64,000 bases of DNA from Heliocidaris tuberculata (taxonomy: Eukaryota; Echinodermata; Echinoidea; Camarodonta; Echinometridae), in NCBI GenBank assembly GCA_025618425.1, contig CM046833.1:30690180-30754179 (forward strand). The letters are read 5' to 3'. A program made the position numbers and the translations under genes. Positions 12,046-26,814 of the stretch are shown in pieces (the first letter of the stretch is position 1; each line of letters starts with the position of its first letter). A model generated the notes under the pieces. The model searched no databases and was not told where the DNA came from. It worked only from the letters and a program-made list of their open reading frames with translations.

Positions 12046-15000
12046 GTAAGTTTTTATATTTTTCTGTTTAACAAAAAGAACACTAATATCGTTTGGTTAA
12101 GAAATACAATTGAATTTTTAAAAATAAATAAATTAATTTTCATGACATTAAAACGAATTATAATCCGTTTTTTTTTTTTAACCTTTTCGCTGTTCCTATT
12201 GCGCCACGTCTATAAATATATATATATATATTTTTCAAGTACCATGCATCTACCAAATACCTTCACTTGACATTACAGATACATGTACAAGTCACAAACA
12301 AACTCGTTAATTTCCCATTAGGGAGGATAAATAGCAGAAATAAACAGTGTCATGACTCTCATATTCTTTGATTTGGCAAGAACTGAGAAATACTCTTAAA
12401 ATCTAGTTTGTAGTAGTAGTTGTTGTTGTTATCTTAGTTTTTACGGTGCTCTTCATTAAATGTATATTACGCTCAAATCATGCTTTTGAAGAAAAAACCA
12501 AAGTAGATGCTTTGAACTTACAGACACATTAAAAAATCATGTTGGGAGGTTTGTTGTTTTATGTCTGTTCGTCTCGTATAAGAAGGAAATTTCTGTAATA
12601 ATGATATAAACACATTGTGATAATATTGATATACGCATGAGTATTTCCCTTTGAATTCGTTTGCTTTTTTTGTTTTTGTTTCATTTTTTCTATGGATCAT
12701 GTTTAATTTTTGATGTTTGGAGACTGTAATCTTATCATATTGTCATGGGTGCATGACAGTAAACCGTTACTTTGTTTTCTACATGCACTAATGAGAACAA
12801 TCCCATTTTGATCCTAATGACGTTATGTCATATTTTCCATCTAGCATTGAAGCAAACTGTGCTAAGCTTACCTAATCTTGCCGGAAATTAATAATTAATT
12901 TTTTATTAAGTATTTGTTGTTTTATATTTAAAATACGGATGTATTGGATACTCAAGAAATAGGAAATCCATGAATATAAAATGTTCTACAAATTTGTTTA
13001 TTTTTGTTGTTGTTGTTGTAAGTTTTGATTTGCGCTCAATGATTATGACCTAATAAAGAAAGAGGCGGAATGGACTGGAAATACGTATCTTAAATCCTGC
13101 TCTGTAACTCTTTTTTTTTTTAAAGAAAGTATCACGGAAAACTTTTTTTTTTTTTAAAAGAAAGTATCACGGAAAATGCTTTACAAATCTGGTTAAAACC
13201 AGATGATTGGATACGTGATATTGCACTGCTGGACCCTGTTTCATAAAATTTGCTATTAATAATAACTAACACAAAATCTATGACCAATCTGCTATCAGCC
13301 AATCAAATTCAAATATTGCAGTAGCTTATAACAATTGTTATTGATAACTAGTTTTATAAAACTAGTTCAATGGTTTGCTGTTAAGTCTTGCAGCTGGTAT
13401 CAGAATATACATGTATATGACAAACAAGTGTTTTCAATCTCACTTTATTCCAACAAGAGAAAAAAATGTGTATGGTAGTCAATTTTCAACTGTTTAGATC
13501 ACGGATCAAGCATTCTAAATAATTGATACTTATTATATGCTATCACAGAACTTTTGTCGTTGATCCAAAACATATAATAAGGTTTATAATTCTTGAAATG
13601 AAATAGGGCTCGTAATTCCCAAGTTTCATTATTCCGAAAATGAACACATGCAGAACCATATTATTTTCTTAATTACGAACCTTCTAACCCCCCCCCCCTT
13701 TTTTTTTTTTAATACTGTTTTGTCCTTCATATCTTTCATATCTTTACAGTACGGCAGTGTGAACGTAAGCATCAAAGATCTCGTAACTGAGAAATGGGGC
13801 AACGAGACATGGGAGAAAATAAGGTAAGTGTTCAAACTTTTCATTTCTTATTGTTTATTCGAGCACTGAATCGCTCTCCACCTTTATCAATAATATAGGC
13901 TATTATAATCATGGATTATCGTGAAAACTAGCAAACTTGGCTAAATGACGCTGGGAAGATTACGCCTTCAGTGAATAGCTTTCCCTGTATTCGGAACAGT
14001 ATTATTTGATGTTTAAGGCCTTTATCAGAAGATTATGAATTCTTAACATCACACAGCCTGCCATGTCACGTTGTAATTAGTTTATGGTTATTTGCAACTG
14101 TGATGCGAATATACTTCTGCCATTGTAATTTTGAAAAACAAATAATATTTTAACCGTTTTGCACTATCCTTTGGTTTCTCATCCTTTATAGCATACATTT
14201 CCAAGATCATGAATACGAACTTAACTTGGTGCAGTTGTTTTAATACATTCAACAGAAAAAGATAATGTGGAAACGAGCTAAATGCGTGATGAATAAATCA
14301 TGAACTATGAGCAGTGAGCTTGATGCACATGCAAAGCCCAGACATATTTGAAAAAATACAGTTCCACAAGCAAAGAAAGAGAGTATCTTAATTGTTCAGG
14401 AAACTGAAAGGAAAGAATGCTGGTTTCAATCAGCCTTTAAAAAAAAACTGCGTTGCTCTATATACTTCATCGTAGTCGCTTTGCCTTGAATATTAACATA
14501 ATATTATATCTATCATCTGCCGTTCTGATTGTGTGGATGATTCATTTCCATTATATGACTAGGATCAAGGCCGGCGTAGATGATCGGTTTGTCAAGTTTG
14601 ACATGTATCCAGACTCCATCACATATCAGATAGTAGGAGCTGCATCAGAGGTCTTAGGTGAGAACAATCATGACTGCCCATTTATCATACATAAAATGTT
14701 TGTTATTAAAAATATTTAGATATAATGTATACAAATCAGAAATGTAACTGTTTTGCATAATGGTCCTGGTATTTGAAAAAAATAAATAAACATATCAAGT
14801 CATAAAAAGTAGTTACAATTGATGCAATAACAAAGTGGGAAAAAAATAATATGATCAATGTAAGACAAAGTATGATAAGATAACAAATTAAGAACCTAAA
14901 TAAATATTGATTCTAAATAATTATAGAAGTTAGTAATATATAACAATATAAAAACAAAAATGGAGAGTACAGAATAGAGCTATATAAATGCATACAGATA

Positions 15001-15795
15001 TAAAGTTTCAGCTGAGAGATGTGAGGGCATTGCAGTGTGGCAGGTTTGATTTTGATTTCTTATACACTAATTTCAAAATATCCAGAGACTTACCATTCCG
15101 GAATATTTAGTTATTCCATAACAAAATTACTAATTGAACGTTACGTATTTTGTGGACATTGATGTGCCATCTCTTTCAAACAAAATTATCTGAATTACCA
15201 TAGTCTGTTCATATCATGTTGTAATTTCCAATGCTATTATATTACTTAAATACATGAAACAAGAAATATAATGCATTGCATGTTGAAGTGATCTAGTTAT
15301 TGATTTCTAAAAAAAAATAATTTTTAATCAAGGAGCAGCCCTAAAGCTAAAGCACAATCAATTTACAATACGTCAAAACTTCGTTGAGATGCAGTGCATG
15401 GAATCGCCAAATAATGTTCTTGTAAAATAAGTGTATATAGCTTTTGTGTGATTTGTTTGAAAACGGTTATCAATGAACAAAAGAATAAGTGAACAAATGA
15501 ATGGAGGAACGATAGCACCTAGTGTCGATGTCACAGTTAGAGTTAGGTAAGGTGTAGTTTTTATGGCATTTTGTTGTTGTTGTAACATCCAATCCAATCC
15601 GGGAATTTATAAACCGCCAATATCTAGTTGCCTAATCAAAGGCCCTGAAATATATATATAATATATATAAACATAGCATTCATAATACTAGCGTTAGGAG
15701 GACATTCTTTTGTTCTACGTCATCAAAAATGTCCCGATAATCGAGCTCAAGTCCCGCTAACGTCTTTTGTTCACGCGTGACGAAATAAATCCCAT

Positions 15796-15849
<54 letters not shown>

Positions 15850-17781
15850 TGTATATACTAATTTCCGCAATAAAGGAAGTCAGTAAGGAGGAGCAATATA
15901 GCTACGCAAATTATTTCTCTCATTCAATTCAATTGATTTCTTACATTATGTAAATTAACTCAAGAGAGTTGCCGATGCTGTAGTATTAGAACAAACATTT
16001 TCACATATTTTGACTACGTCTAAGTTAGGTTTAACCTATTCTTGACGTGTGTATAAGCTATACAGACTGATATTATAGCTATCATATTAAACATTTCCGG
16101 TTAAAGTTCACCCCCCCCCCCATATTGCCCGAAAAATAGGATAATTGACATGGACAGGAAAGCGATGCCATCACTAGAGTTAATTATCAAGGCTGAAAAT
16201 ATTTCTCATCGACTTCGCTTTAACAAATTAATTGACATGTAATGATGAGAGTAAACCCAGCAGGGATTAAATAAGCGGTCTCCGTTACGCGGTTCAAGCG
16301 ATCTAACAAGCCCAAGAATGGCATAATTTGATACTCACACGATTAACCCAATGCCTGCAGGAACAGAGTGACCCCTGTGTTAAATCTATGGGAATAAGGG
16401 AATTCAGTAGTCAACGGGCTAACGAGGGTGAGCGCAGGAGAAATCATATGAGATAAATATTATTGAGCCTATAGTGGATATTTCCTGTGGAGCAATTAAT
16501 ATTTATGCTATAACCCTGTAACAGTAAATTGTCCGATCACCAAAGTCGCAATTATGTGGTTGTCATTCAAAGAATGATGTGGAGGTTTGAAACGGATAAG
16601 ATTTAAAAATGATCCTTTATTTGTGGCATAATTTCAAAATCTAAACATTGATATTTTGTTTTTATGATAATTCTTTGGCAGCGTAATTGATTGTAAATAC
16701 CATTAAAACGAGATAGAATAAAGGGGACACTTTTATTTTCCCTAGCAAGCTACAAACATTACAAATAAAAAGAGAGAATAAGAAATAGAAAATGAGGTAT
16801 AGGACAAAAATTTAAAAATAAAACCAACAGCATTTATGATGAAATGACGACAAAGATAATAATGATTACAATGACAATAAAAACTGATTTGGGAAATAAT
16901 GTTGATTAGAATACTAACGATGAAAATGATAATGAGAATGATAATAATAATGATAATAATAGTAATTATAATGATAACAAATAATTATTATGATTATGAT
17001 AATAATTATAATCATAGTTATACTGATAATAACAATGATAAAAATAAAAATGGCAATAATAATATTATCATCATAATAATGATACTAATGATAACAATAA
17101 TAATAATTATACTAGTCATAATATGATGATGATAGTAATGATGATGAAAAGTGATATTATGTTAATAATGTAAAAAAAGAATATGCTTTTGCAAAAATGG
17201 CAAATAAGAGGGTCTTACTTAATACGGAAAAGGTTTGTATTCTTCCAGTGACAAGAGAAAAGTAAGTTCTTAAGATTTGGAGCAGCACAATGAAAAAGCA
17301 ACTTTTGTGTAAAATTTAACCTTAAAAAATGTTATCCAGATTTCTAGAATTTTCATTGATTCAAACCGATCGCAGCTTAAATTGAGACTGGTAAAATTAC
17401 GATTCCGTTCATAAGAGATGGATGAAAAAGATGGGAATTTCTTTATTGATTTAAAGACCTGCAGCAATCGATGAGGATCAATCTCAACTCTTTATAAGAC
17501 TGAGCATAGGCCATTAACCATGCTAATGGTTGTAACTTGTGAGGGGGGGGGGGTCGTTTCCCCTTTATTCCATCTCGTTTTATTTTTTGTTATGTTTCCT
17601 ATACCTCTTTTTCTATTTATTTTATTCTCTCTTTTTATTTGTAACTTGCTAGGGAAAAGAAAAGTGTCCCCTTTATTCAATCTCATTTTATTTCTGGTGC
17701 TGTTTCCTGTACCTCATTCTCTCTTTCTTATTCTCTCTTTTTATTATTTTGTAAGTGCAGCCTTCTTCAAAAGCTTTCCTT

Positions 17782-17825
<44 letters not shown>

Positions 17826-17862
17826 TTTCTCTCTCTCTCTGTCTCTCTCTCTCTCTCACACA

Positions 17863-17899
<37 letters not shown>

Positions 17900-20676
17900 G
17901 TCTATCCAACTCTGTTTCTCTCTTTAAACCTGAATCCCTTCAAATACAAGGCCTGTTTTATTCTGGGGCAGATCAAGGATTGTGTAAAGGAGGGGGCACA
18001 TTGCTGAGAAAGTACACAATCAAGGGGGCTCGTTTTTCCCTTCTTCTTCTTCTTCTTGTTGTTGTTGTGTACTTGGTAAGAGAAGGCACGGTCCGGTCCC
18101 CCCCCCCCCCCCCCCTTCGTAAATCCACCACTAGTTTCATAGCATAAGTATAAACCACGCAAATCATAAACTCATAACTTTCACATGCATGCATTTTGGC
18201 TTTTCCTAATGTAGATTCGAATCAAAGTTCAAATAGTTTACTGAAATAATATTCTGATATAATAGAATTATCATCAACCAAGACGAAACAGTATATATAT
18301 ACAAATTTTTTTTAAATCTATATTTTGGATTACTTATCGAAAAATAAATAGAACTTGAAAGTTTGAAGAGGGTACTTCTCAATCCTCAGTGGAGTAAATT
18401 GGAAAACAAACAAACAAACATTCAGGTAAAACAGAAATCCGATGTAATACATAGTTCCTTTTATGGTCCCACCCAGACGCGCTGGTCAGCTTTTAGCAGC
18501 ACCCTCTTGAACTTTAATACTAATACTTATCACTAGATCTTGCTATATGATCATGATATGATTGTTCTCCAAAAGCAAAAAGCCTTTGACAGGACGGTTT
18601 TGAAGTTAGATACTATCAATTAATCTTTAGATGTTGGTTTGATATACCATGAAGATATGTATAAGATCGGAATCCATTATCATGATTATGAGCGTTATCT
18701 TGCAGTTGCAGAGTCAATATTGCGCTTTCTTGCTATGAATACTAAGCGCCCTGTGGATTTCTGGCCACTTTATCAGTTCTCTTCGTATCCCCGGTATGAA
18801 ATGTACTTACCATATACAACTTGCAGTCCATTATTATTTAATAGACAGTAATGGCTAAATAAAACAGGCTATTTCCCTTTAAGAAAACCCGATCCTTTTT
18901 GTCTTTTAAACTTATTTGGACATCATGAAGTATATCATTCGTATATAATCTAATACAGTGGGCATTTTAACGATATAATGCGCGAAATAGTAGAATTCCT
19001 TTGGAAAAGTCTACGCATGCTGAGATTATATATATATATATATATATAATATAGCAATAGGATTTTTCTTGTTTTCATCAGCGAGCGCAATAGTCAAACT
19101 TTTTTCTATTTCTTTTCTTCTTTTTTTTTTCATTACTTACATTCATTACCCATAAGTCCTCCTGCACTTGCTTCTTTCGCGTACGAAGAAGTAATAATTA
19201 CCATTCATGCTTTGTTCAGACTTGTGCTCGATGAAAACTACGATATAATCAGATTTGTCTTTTGAAAATTGTAGAGGTCTCTTGAAACTATGTCGCGAAA
19301 TGATGCAAGGTAAAGGCCATGATAGAGTTATAACTGGTGCCGACTATACCTGGGAGTTAGTGTACATGTAAATGTTTTTTTTTTTTTTTGTAATTGAGTT
19401 ACCGTTCAGAGAGCAACAGGGAGTTTCTTTTTAAACCTTTGGATTTTTTTTCTCCTTCAAAGTTTATAAGATTTATCATGCCTGGTTTGAAAGAAAAATC
19501 CTCTAGATGAAACAAAGAAATGGTGTTACCTAGGAAAGTTTTTGTATCACAATAAAAAAAAAAGGGGGGGGGGGATTAGGTATAGTGTTGAAGTCAAGCG
19601 CTTCCACAGAAGTCACTACATCTGTAAGTAATGTTTAGTGAAGCTTACTTAAACAGTTACATGTATTTACACTGAAAGTGGTCCTTTGAACAGAATTTGA
19701 ATGATTCTGGTGCTGCATGAATGATGTACGCAATCAAGTGAACTGCTTCTCAGAGCAGACCTGGAAGAAAACGAAATCACTTATATAGTGTCATGTGAAC
19801 AAGAGGGTATACAGGAAGTATTTGGTTAAATAAAATAAAACAGACAACCAAAGAAACAGAATTCGGATCGCTTTCTCCTCTTGTAGCATCTGCCTTAACT
19901 TTTTTTTTTCGAAGACCGTGGCGGATAGAGGAATCTATGCCGAATGTATGGAGGGGGCGGGCGGGGGGGGGGGGGGGGCAAAGAATGTCCACTATAGCTG
20001 TCATACAAAAAGTAAGCAAAAAAAAAAAAAGCCAAAAAAAAGCAAACACACCAAAAAAGCAAAAGTTGAAAATTATGGCATGGGGCACACGTTTACAAAT
20101 AAAAAAGTACCAGTGTATTATTTATATATACGTGTTCATTTGTTTGTTTTATATTTGCTACAATGACTATGTTGGAAGATTGGAGGGGTACATAATGGAT
20201 TCACCCCTCACGATTCTGCATACACCACTGATTCTCTCGGGGGAGTGCTTAACAAAATAATTCGTGGGTTATCGCAGTTGGTCTATAACACATACGCACA
20301 TCTGCTCACGCAAGATCCCCCCCCCCCCCCCACACACACACAAACAAACAAGCAATTATTTTTTTCTTAATGCAAAATCTGGGTTACAGATGCAGCCCTA
20401 ATAACAATTTGTATTGTCATACATAGGTTTTATACCTGTTTACGATTGCTAATGAACATGTAATTTTTGATGTACAATAGTATTCTAATCTTTTATTTTC
20501 TTTGGTTCGATAAGCCTTACATCATAACATTTCCCTGTCAGTATAACGTTTCTATGTCCGGGTATAGAAGTATTATAAACACCACTCGGAAATACTTTCC
20601 CTTGCACGATCTTCACTCGGTATTATGTGCTGGTGAAGGTCATACCTAATGCATACACTTCTTAATGCATATGCTC

Positions 20677-20736
<60 letters not shown>

Positions 20737-21218
20737 GGGGGGGGGGGGTTAAAGGTGTACTTGTAAAGCTTTTTATCTGTCCGAAGAGTAATCCTTGACT
20801 ACTTGTCATAATACGTGTATAAAGTGAGGATGAAGACAGTGTTCAGATGTTTACGCCTTCATGACGCTATCGTTCATTTGACTTCACAATTTTCTTTTTC
20901 TTTTCTTGTTAATGCTCACGAAGACACGAACAAGGCCTTCTTTTATCGAGCTACATCTACAAGCGAGAGGAGAGTACCTGTCAATCAAAAATACTTCTCT
21001 TCATAGTTATTTCACTTCTTTTCAAATGTTAATATTATGTTATTCTCTGATGGTAGAACTTTATAGTAAATAAAGCAGTTTACAGGATTTCGTAGAAACG
21101 GACATTTGGAATAATATGGCAGACCTGTTCGAATTTTTTTTTAAAGTAGTCCTTGTGGAGGAAAACTTGAACCAATTTTTAAAGACTTTGTAGTTTTTAA
21201 AAAGCCCCCCCCCCCCTC

Positions 21219-21250
<32 letters not shown>

Positions 21251-24200
21251 ACAGACTCAAAAACAAATGGTCAGATTTCAATTATCTTACTTGATAAATA
21301 AGAAATTATTAACTATTCAAAGCTCCTTATGTTTTTGTTTCCTCGATAAAATAAATATTCAACAAATAAGAGGAACACGATCCTGACCAGGACTTACTCT
21401 CCCTCGCCAAAATGTATTGCAACATGAAGAAATTCGTTCGTTTTGGGGGTAAATGAATATTCTTTGTTACAGCGGGGTTTTGTTCTAAATTATTGAATCA
21501 TGACCAACATTTCGGTGTAAAAGGAAGGTGGAAATGGTCCACTTTCTTTCGAGGCTACTGAGCCACTCATGCACACACCATGGTTAAAACAGCCGAGTTA
21601 TCTAACGAGCATAGGCGCCGGAAGTGGGGGGGGGGCGGTCGCCCCCCAAACGAAAAAGTGGGAGGCAAAATGCATTTTCGCCCCCCCCCAAAAAAAAAGC
21701 CCCCCCCCCCAATTAAAAAAAAAAAAATCAGTAGTAAAGGAGTAAAAATCGTGTGTATATTAAAAGCTTGATTGCTTTATTACGTAATTGTAAGCCTTTG
21801 TATTCATTTTTCGTGCATGGACATCACTGAAGACAGACAAAGCATTCAAACTTTTAACTTTAACGTAGTGGAGGTTTTGTATTAGACGTGTTTAATAGCG
21901 ACATATTCTGAAAGGTGTGTACGTGCATCTGTATTGTTGTGGGAGGGTGGGAAAGCGTGTGTGTTTTTTTAGGGGTGAGAAGACATGAGCCCTTGAAAAA
22001 AGAGCCCCCTTGAATGTTTGCCCCCCCCCCCCCCAATCCCAAACTGCTTCCGGCGCGCCTGCTAACGAGCAACGCCAACAAATCATAGCCCTGAGGGAGG
22101 AGGGGTTTCGGTGGCTCAGACTGCTGAACGCTTTCGGGTATGCCGTCAAATGGTGTACAGAGTGTGTAAACGCCATGGGGAAACAGACAACTCTGACAAG
22201 GTGCAAACTAAGATCTGGCAGAGGTAGAACGACCACAGTCGGGAAGGTCGGTACTTCCTGCGTCAGGCTCGTGCGAGCCGATTCGATTCTGCACAAACTT
22301 TGGCAGCTCACTGGAGCGAGAGGATTGGTAGGAGAATCTCAACGAGGAAGACACCAACAATCTTCATGCTCGCATTTCGAGGAGGAAGATTCTCATATCT
22401 CGTGTCAATCGCAAGAGACGCATCGGGTGGGCCATCAGAGCGCGGGATTAAGAAGTAGAGAGGGATGTAAAGCCCCAGCGATACCCGGGCGGTGCTCTGT
22501 CGATTTCCCGTCGGTCGCCGGGCGATTTTAGGTCAAAACTGGGCGAAATAGGGGGAGCTTCTCCGCTCGGCGTCCGGGCAGTGACCGACTGATGACGTAT
22601 CGATTCCCGGACGGTCTCCCACCGGCCACCGGCCAATTTTGAAGAAATTTGCCAGGCAGCTGGGCGGTGATCGGCAGTGATCGGCGGCGAACGGGCGGCG
22701 AACGGGCGGCTGCCGGCGGTGACCGCTTGACAGCCTTTGATCTATTTTCGATTTCGACCGGGAAACTTGGCGAAATCGGGGAAGCTTCTCCGCACGGTGT
22801 CCGGGGTGACCGACTTATGACCCTTCCGATTGCCGTTCGGCAGCCTTTGTTCTAGCGGCTTCAATTTCTGTTCTAAATCGCTCGACGGCGACCGCTCGAT
22901 TAAGTTGGTGCCCGGGCGGCGATTCCCCCCCCCCCCCAAAGCAGGTTTACCTATTACAGTAAAATCCTGCCTCCTGATTGGTTTAAAGATATACGCATCA
23001 TGAATATTCATGAGCTGAGCTACTAAGGCCTAGTACATGTATTACGCATGCGCGTGGACTAGCTGCTATAGGCCATGCTATAGGCCTAGGAGCTGTGATG
23101 TGTGGTTCAAAGTTGTTTACGTTATGTTATGAGCAATGGCGGCGACTACAACTCTGTGCAATCTTGATCACTCTAAAGAAGAGAATACAGATTTTCTCTT
23201 CAAGAATCATCAAAACTTTTATGTAAGTACATCAAATCGGCCAATCCCAAAGGCGATTTTTCTCATTACTATAGCCCAGGGGCGGATCCAGGATTTTTTA
23301 ATGTATTAGAGGGGGCACACAAATGCAGGTTTGTCAACTTTTGGAAAAGGGAGACCCGTATTTTTTTGGTCTCGCCAGCTTTCGAAGTGTCACTCAGTGG
23401 GTGGTGGTGGTGGTGGTGGTGGGGGGGGGGGGGGGGGGGGGGGGGGGGTCGACGAAAAAAAAAATTGCCAGACCTCCAAAATTCGCTCAGTAGGGGTGGG
23501 GGTTATGGGGGTCCAGTTCCCCTCCATAATTCTCTGACAAGCAAAAAAAAATAGGAAAAAAAATAGTTTTCGTCACAATTCTTTCAAGGGGGGGGGGGGC
23601 TAGGGCCGGATGTGCCCCCCCCCCTAAATCCGCCACTGATATAGCTTGTAAATAATGCAGCACTTTGGTACTACCAGTTCTAGTAGTAGTACTTGATGTC
23701 GATGAGATTATAATATAAACACTTTCTAACCAAACTGCTGCATCATTTACAAGTTATACTATTGAGAAAATTCGCCTTTGGGACGGGCCGATTTATAATT
23801 TCACAATAATATAACGTACTTACATAAAGGTTTGGATGATTCTTGAAGAAGAAATTTGCTCATAACATAACGTAAAGAACTTTGAACCACACATCACAGC
23901 TCATAGGCCTATAGCAGCTTTACGTGCTCGGTCGATCGAGCTCCGTACATGTACATTTGTGAAGTGCACGCGCATGCGTAATACATGTACTAGGCCTTTG
24001 TAGCTCAGCTCATGAATATTCATGATGCGTATACCTTTGAACCAATCAGGAGGCAGGATTTTACTGTAATAGGTAAACCTGTTTGGGGGGAAAAAATTCG
24101 CGCCCGGGAGGCAACCGCCTGAGCATTGAAATATTACGCTCTTGTTGATCCTTATCGGGGCTAAAGGAAATATACAACTATGTGTCATCAGCATAACAAT

Positions 24201-26761
24201 CACAAGATACATTTGGAAAACGCCTTTGAACAAGATAGATCAGGTTACTAGTGTACAGTGTAAAGAGAAGGGGCCCGAGACTTGACCCTTGTGGAACCCA
24301 GTTTGGAACAGGAAAATTCTGTTATATGACATCATCAAGTATTACTTTTTGTTGTCTGTTTGTAAGATGAGATTCAATCCATGAATGAACAGAGTTACTT
24401 ATATCAAAAGAAGAATGTAGTATATTCAACAATATTCCATAATCAATAGTGTCGAACGCCGCATTTAGATCCAAAAGTACCAACAATGTTACATTTTGAT
24501 TGTCCATGGCCAATAGAAGATCATTTTTTATGCTGATCAAGGCTGTTTCTGTGCTATGAAACTGTCTGTATGCTGCCTGCATACATGGAAACAATGAATT
24601 ATGAGAGAGGTGTTGTTGAATTTGCTATGTAGCAGCTCCTTCATCTAATTTTAATATGTACTGTAAATTACTGACTGCTCTAAGATTATTGAAATTCACC
24701 TCCATACCAGGTTTCTTAAAAAGTGGTTTAACTAAAGCTACTTTCCAATCCGAATGGAAAAGGCCCTTTGAGAGAGACAAGTTAACAATTTTTGTAAAGA
24801 CCAACGTCGTGTTGTATAGCTTTATAAAGGATCTCACGATTTCGAAACCTGTCCATATACCCTACTACAAATAAATTAAATTGAAATCGGATTATGGATA
24901 CAGGATAAATGCATAATCTAATTCCTTCTCCAAGTTGAAAACGTGATTGCATGTAATTTAGACCCACTTAAATCATTCATGTTTAGTAACAAACATGTAA
25001 TATCGAGTGCTACTCTCGATGGCAGGCTTGATGAAAAAAGTGTTGCATTAACAGGCAATATCGTAATTATAATCTGCGCATGTGCAGATGGAGATCAGCA
25101 TCATCGTTGCTCTGATAAATGCTCCGTCGCTAATGCTCTGGGCTTGCTTTATTTCGTCAAAGATAAGGGGTTAATTTCACGGTTGCATTAGCTTTTAAGT
25201 TTGGTTTAGGGTAGGGTAAGGTATAGAGTTTGATCTGGAGTTGAAGTTAAGAATTTGCTTATTGTGTAAGATAATGAAACTTGAGCAATAATTGTCGCCG
25301 GAGTATGTGTCGTACAAAGCACAGTGCACTAAAAAACTAATCATGATTTTCGCTGTCATAATGTCGACACGTCCAATAAAGTTGAATGATTAAGTAGCCT
25401 ATCTTGTCCTTTATAGCATACGTATTGTGATTTTTGTTATACCAACCAATTACGAAATATTAAAATAGAAATTCACCGTTCTAACCTATGTTTTGCAGTA
25501 AAGGAGATATGATATATTCACCGATGTGAATGAGTTATAAAGAACGACGATTATATTTTGTTTGAAATGAGAGTACTTGCACTTATATGTTTTGTTTCTA
25601 CCCAAACCCCGATTCTCTTCCAAAGTGGTTTGCCTCCTGTATCTAAAAACGGGCATATGAATAAATAAGAACAATCAAAAAGAGTATAGGCCTACAAATT
25701 TTATTTAAGCCCAGTACACGTTCTGCACTATAACAAAATTGTTAAACGTCACGTGATAACAATTCACCAATTGGATACGCGCTTACATCTACAACAAACC
25801 ATTTTTGCCGTAATTTCTATTTGTCGAATAATTTCAATGCATGGTTCAATAAAGTAACTTAATTTTTCAATTTGAAAGAGGGCCGGTCAATTTCGTCAAA
25901 TATTATTGAGGCCTATAGAAATTTGACCGAACTGTCCGTGAATGAATTATCAATTTTGTACCAAAGGAGTCGAAAATTTGAAACGGACAATAATTGAATT
26001 TCGCAAAGAAACCGTTGACCAGTCGCCTTTTTAAAATTAAATGAAGATGGTGAGGGTCATAGGAGTTTTCGTTTAATAAACTACGAGATTATTAACCCCA
26101 TTCCAAAAGATTCCAAGAGTTGCCAATAAAATCGTGACCGATTGATATTTTTCTCTACACTTCTGAAATAACTCCGTTATAAAGTGGCAGAAGGGAAATC
26201 GTTTTTTAAAACAAAATTAAAGTGTACCAATAACATGAAAAGATCACTTGTATACAGCTAGAAAGTAAAAAGTTAACCTTTAAAAAACCTTTACCTGGCC
26301 CTCTAAGGGTTAACGTTTAAGGAGTATGAAGAAAATAACTGGAAACATAAAAGACCCTCGCGCGGAACTCAACTCCGACCTTGGTTCCGTGTTGGCCTTA
26401 TTTTGTGCGAGCGCGTACGGATCCGTCGATTAGTTAACGGGGAAGTCGCTGTAATGTTTATTTAGGGAGTATTTAAACTTTCAATATTTCTTTATAGAGT
26501 AAATATTTAAAGCTCATACTTTGAATGTCGTATGGCGACATAGAACCCCTAACATACACAGTTAAATATTTGGTGGTGATTGGTAGTGACTCCTATATGA
26601 TGTCTGAATATCCTTTTCATTCATCACAGCATCAAAACAAATTTCAACAATATCTTATATCATACAAACTAAATGTATAAAAAGTATTTATGTTGTTCTC
26701 TTTTACTTTAACAATTCATTAGCTAAAACGTACAATATATTATATTATTGAATAGCAATTT

Positions 26762-26814
<53 letters not shown>

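Noticed and set aside
18639..18851. Open frame of 70 codons in sGC intron 3 with normal-looking composition
   Set aside because: No known domain, no matching acceptor/donor phase with the surrounding gene, and no repeat match; chance cannot be excluded.
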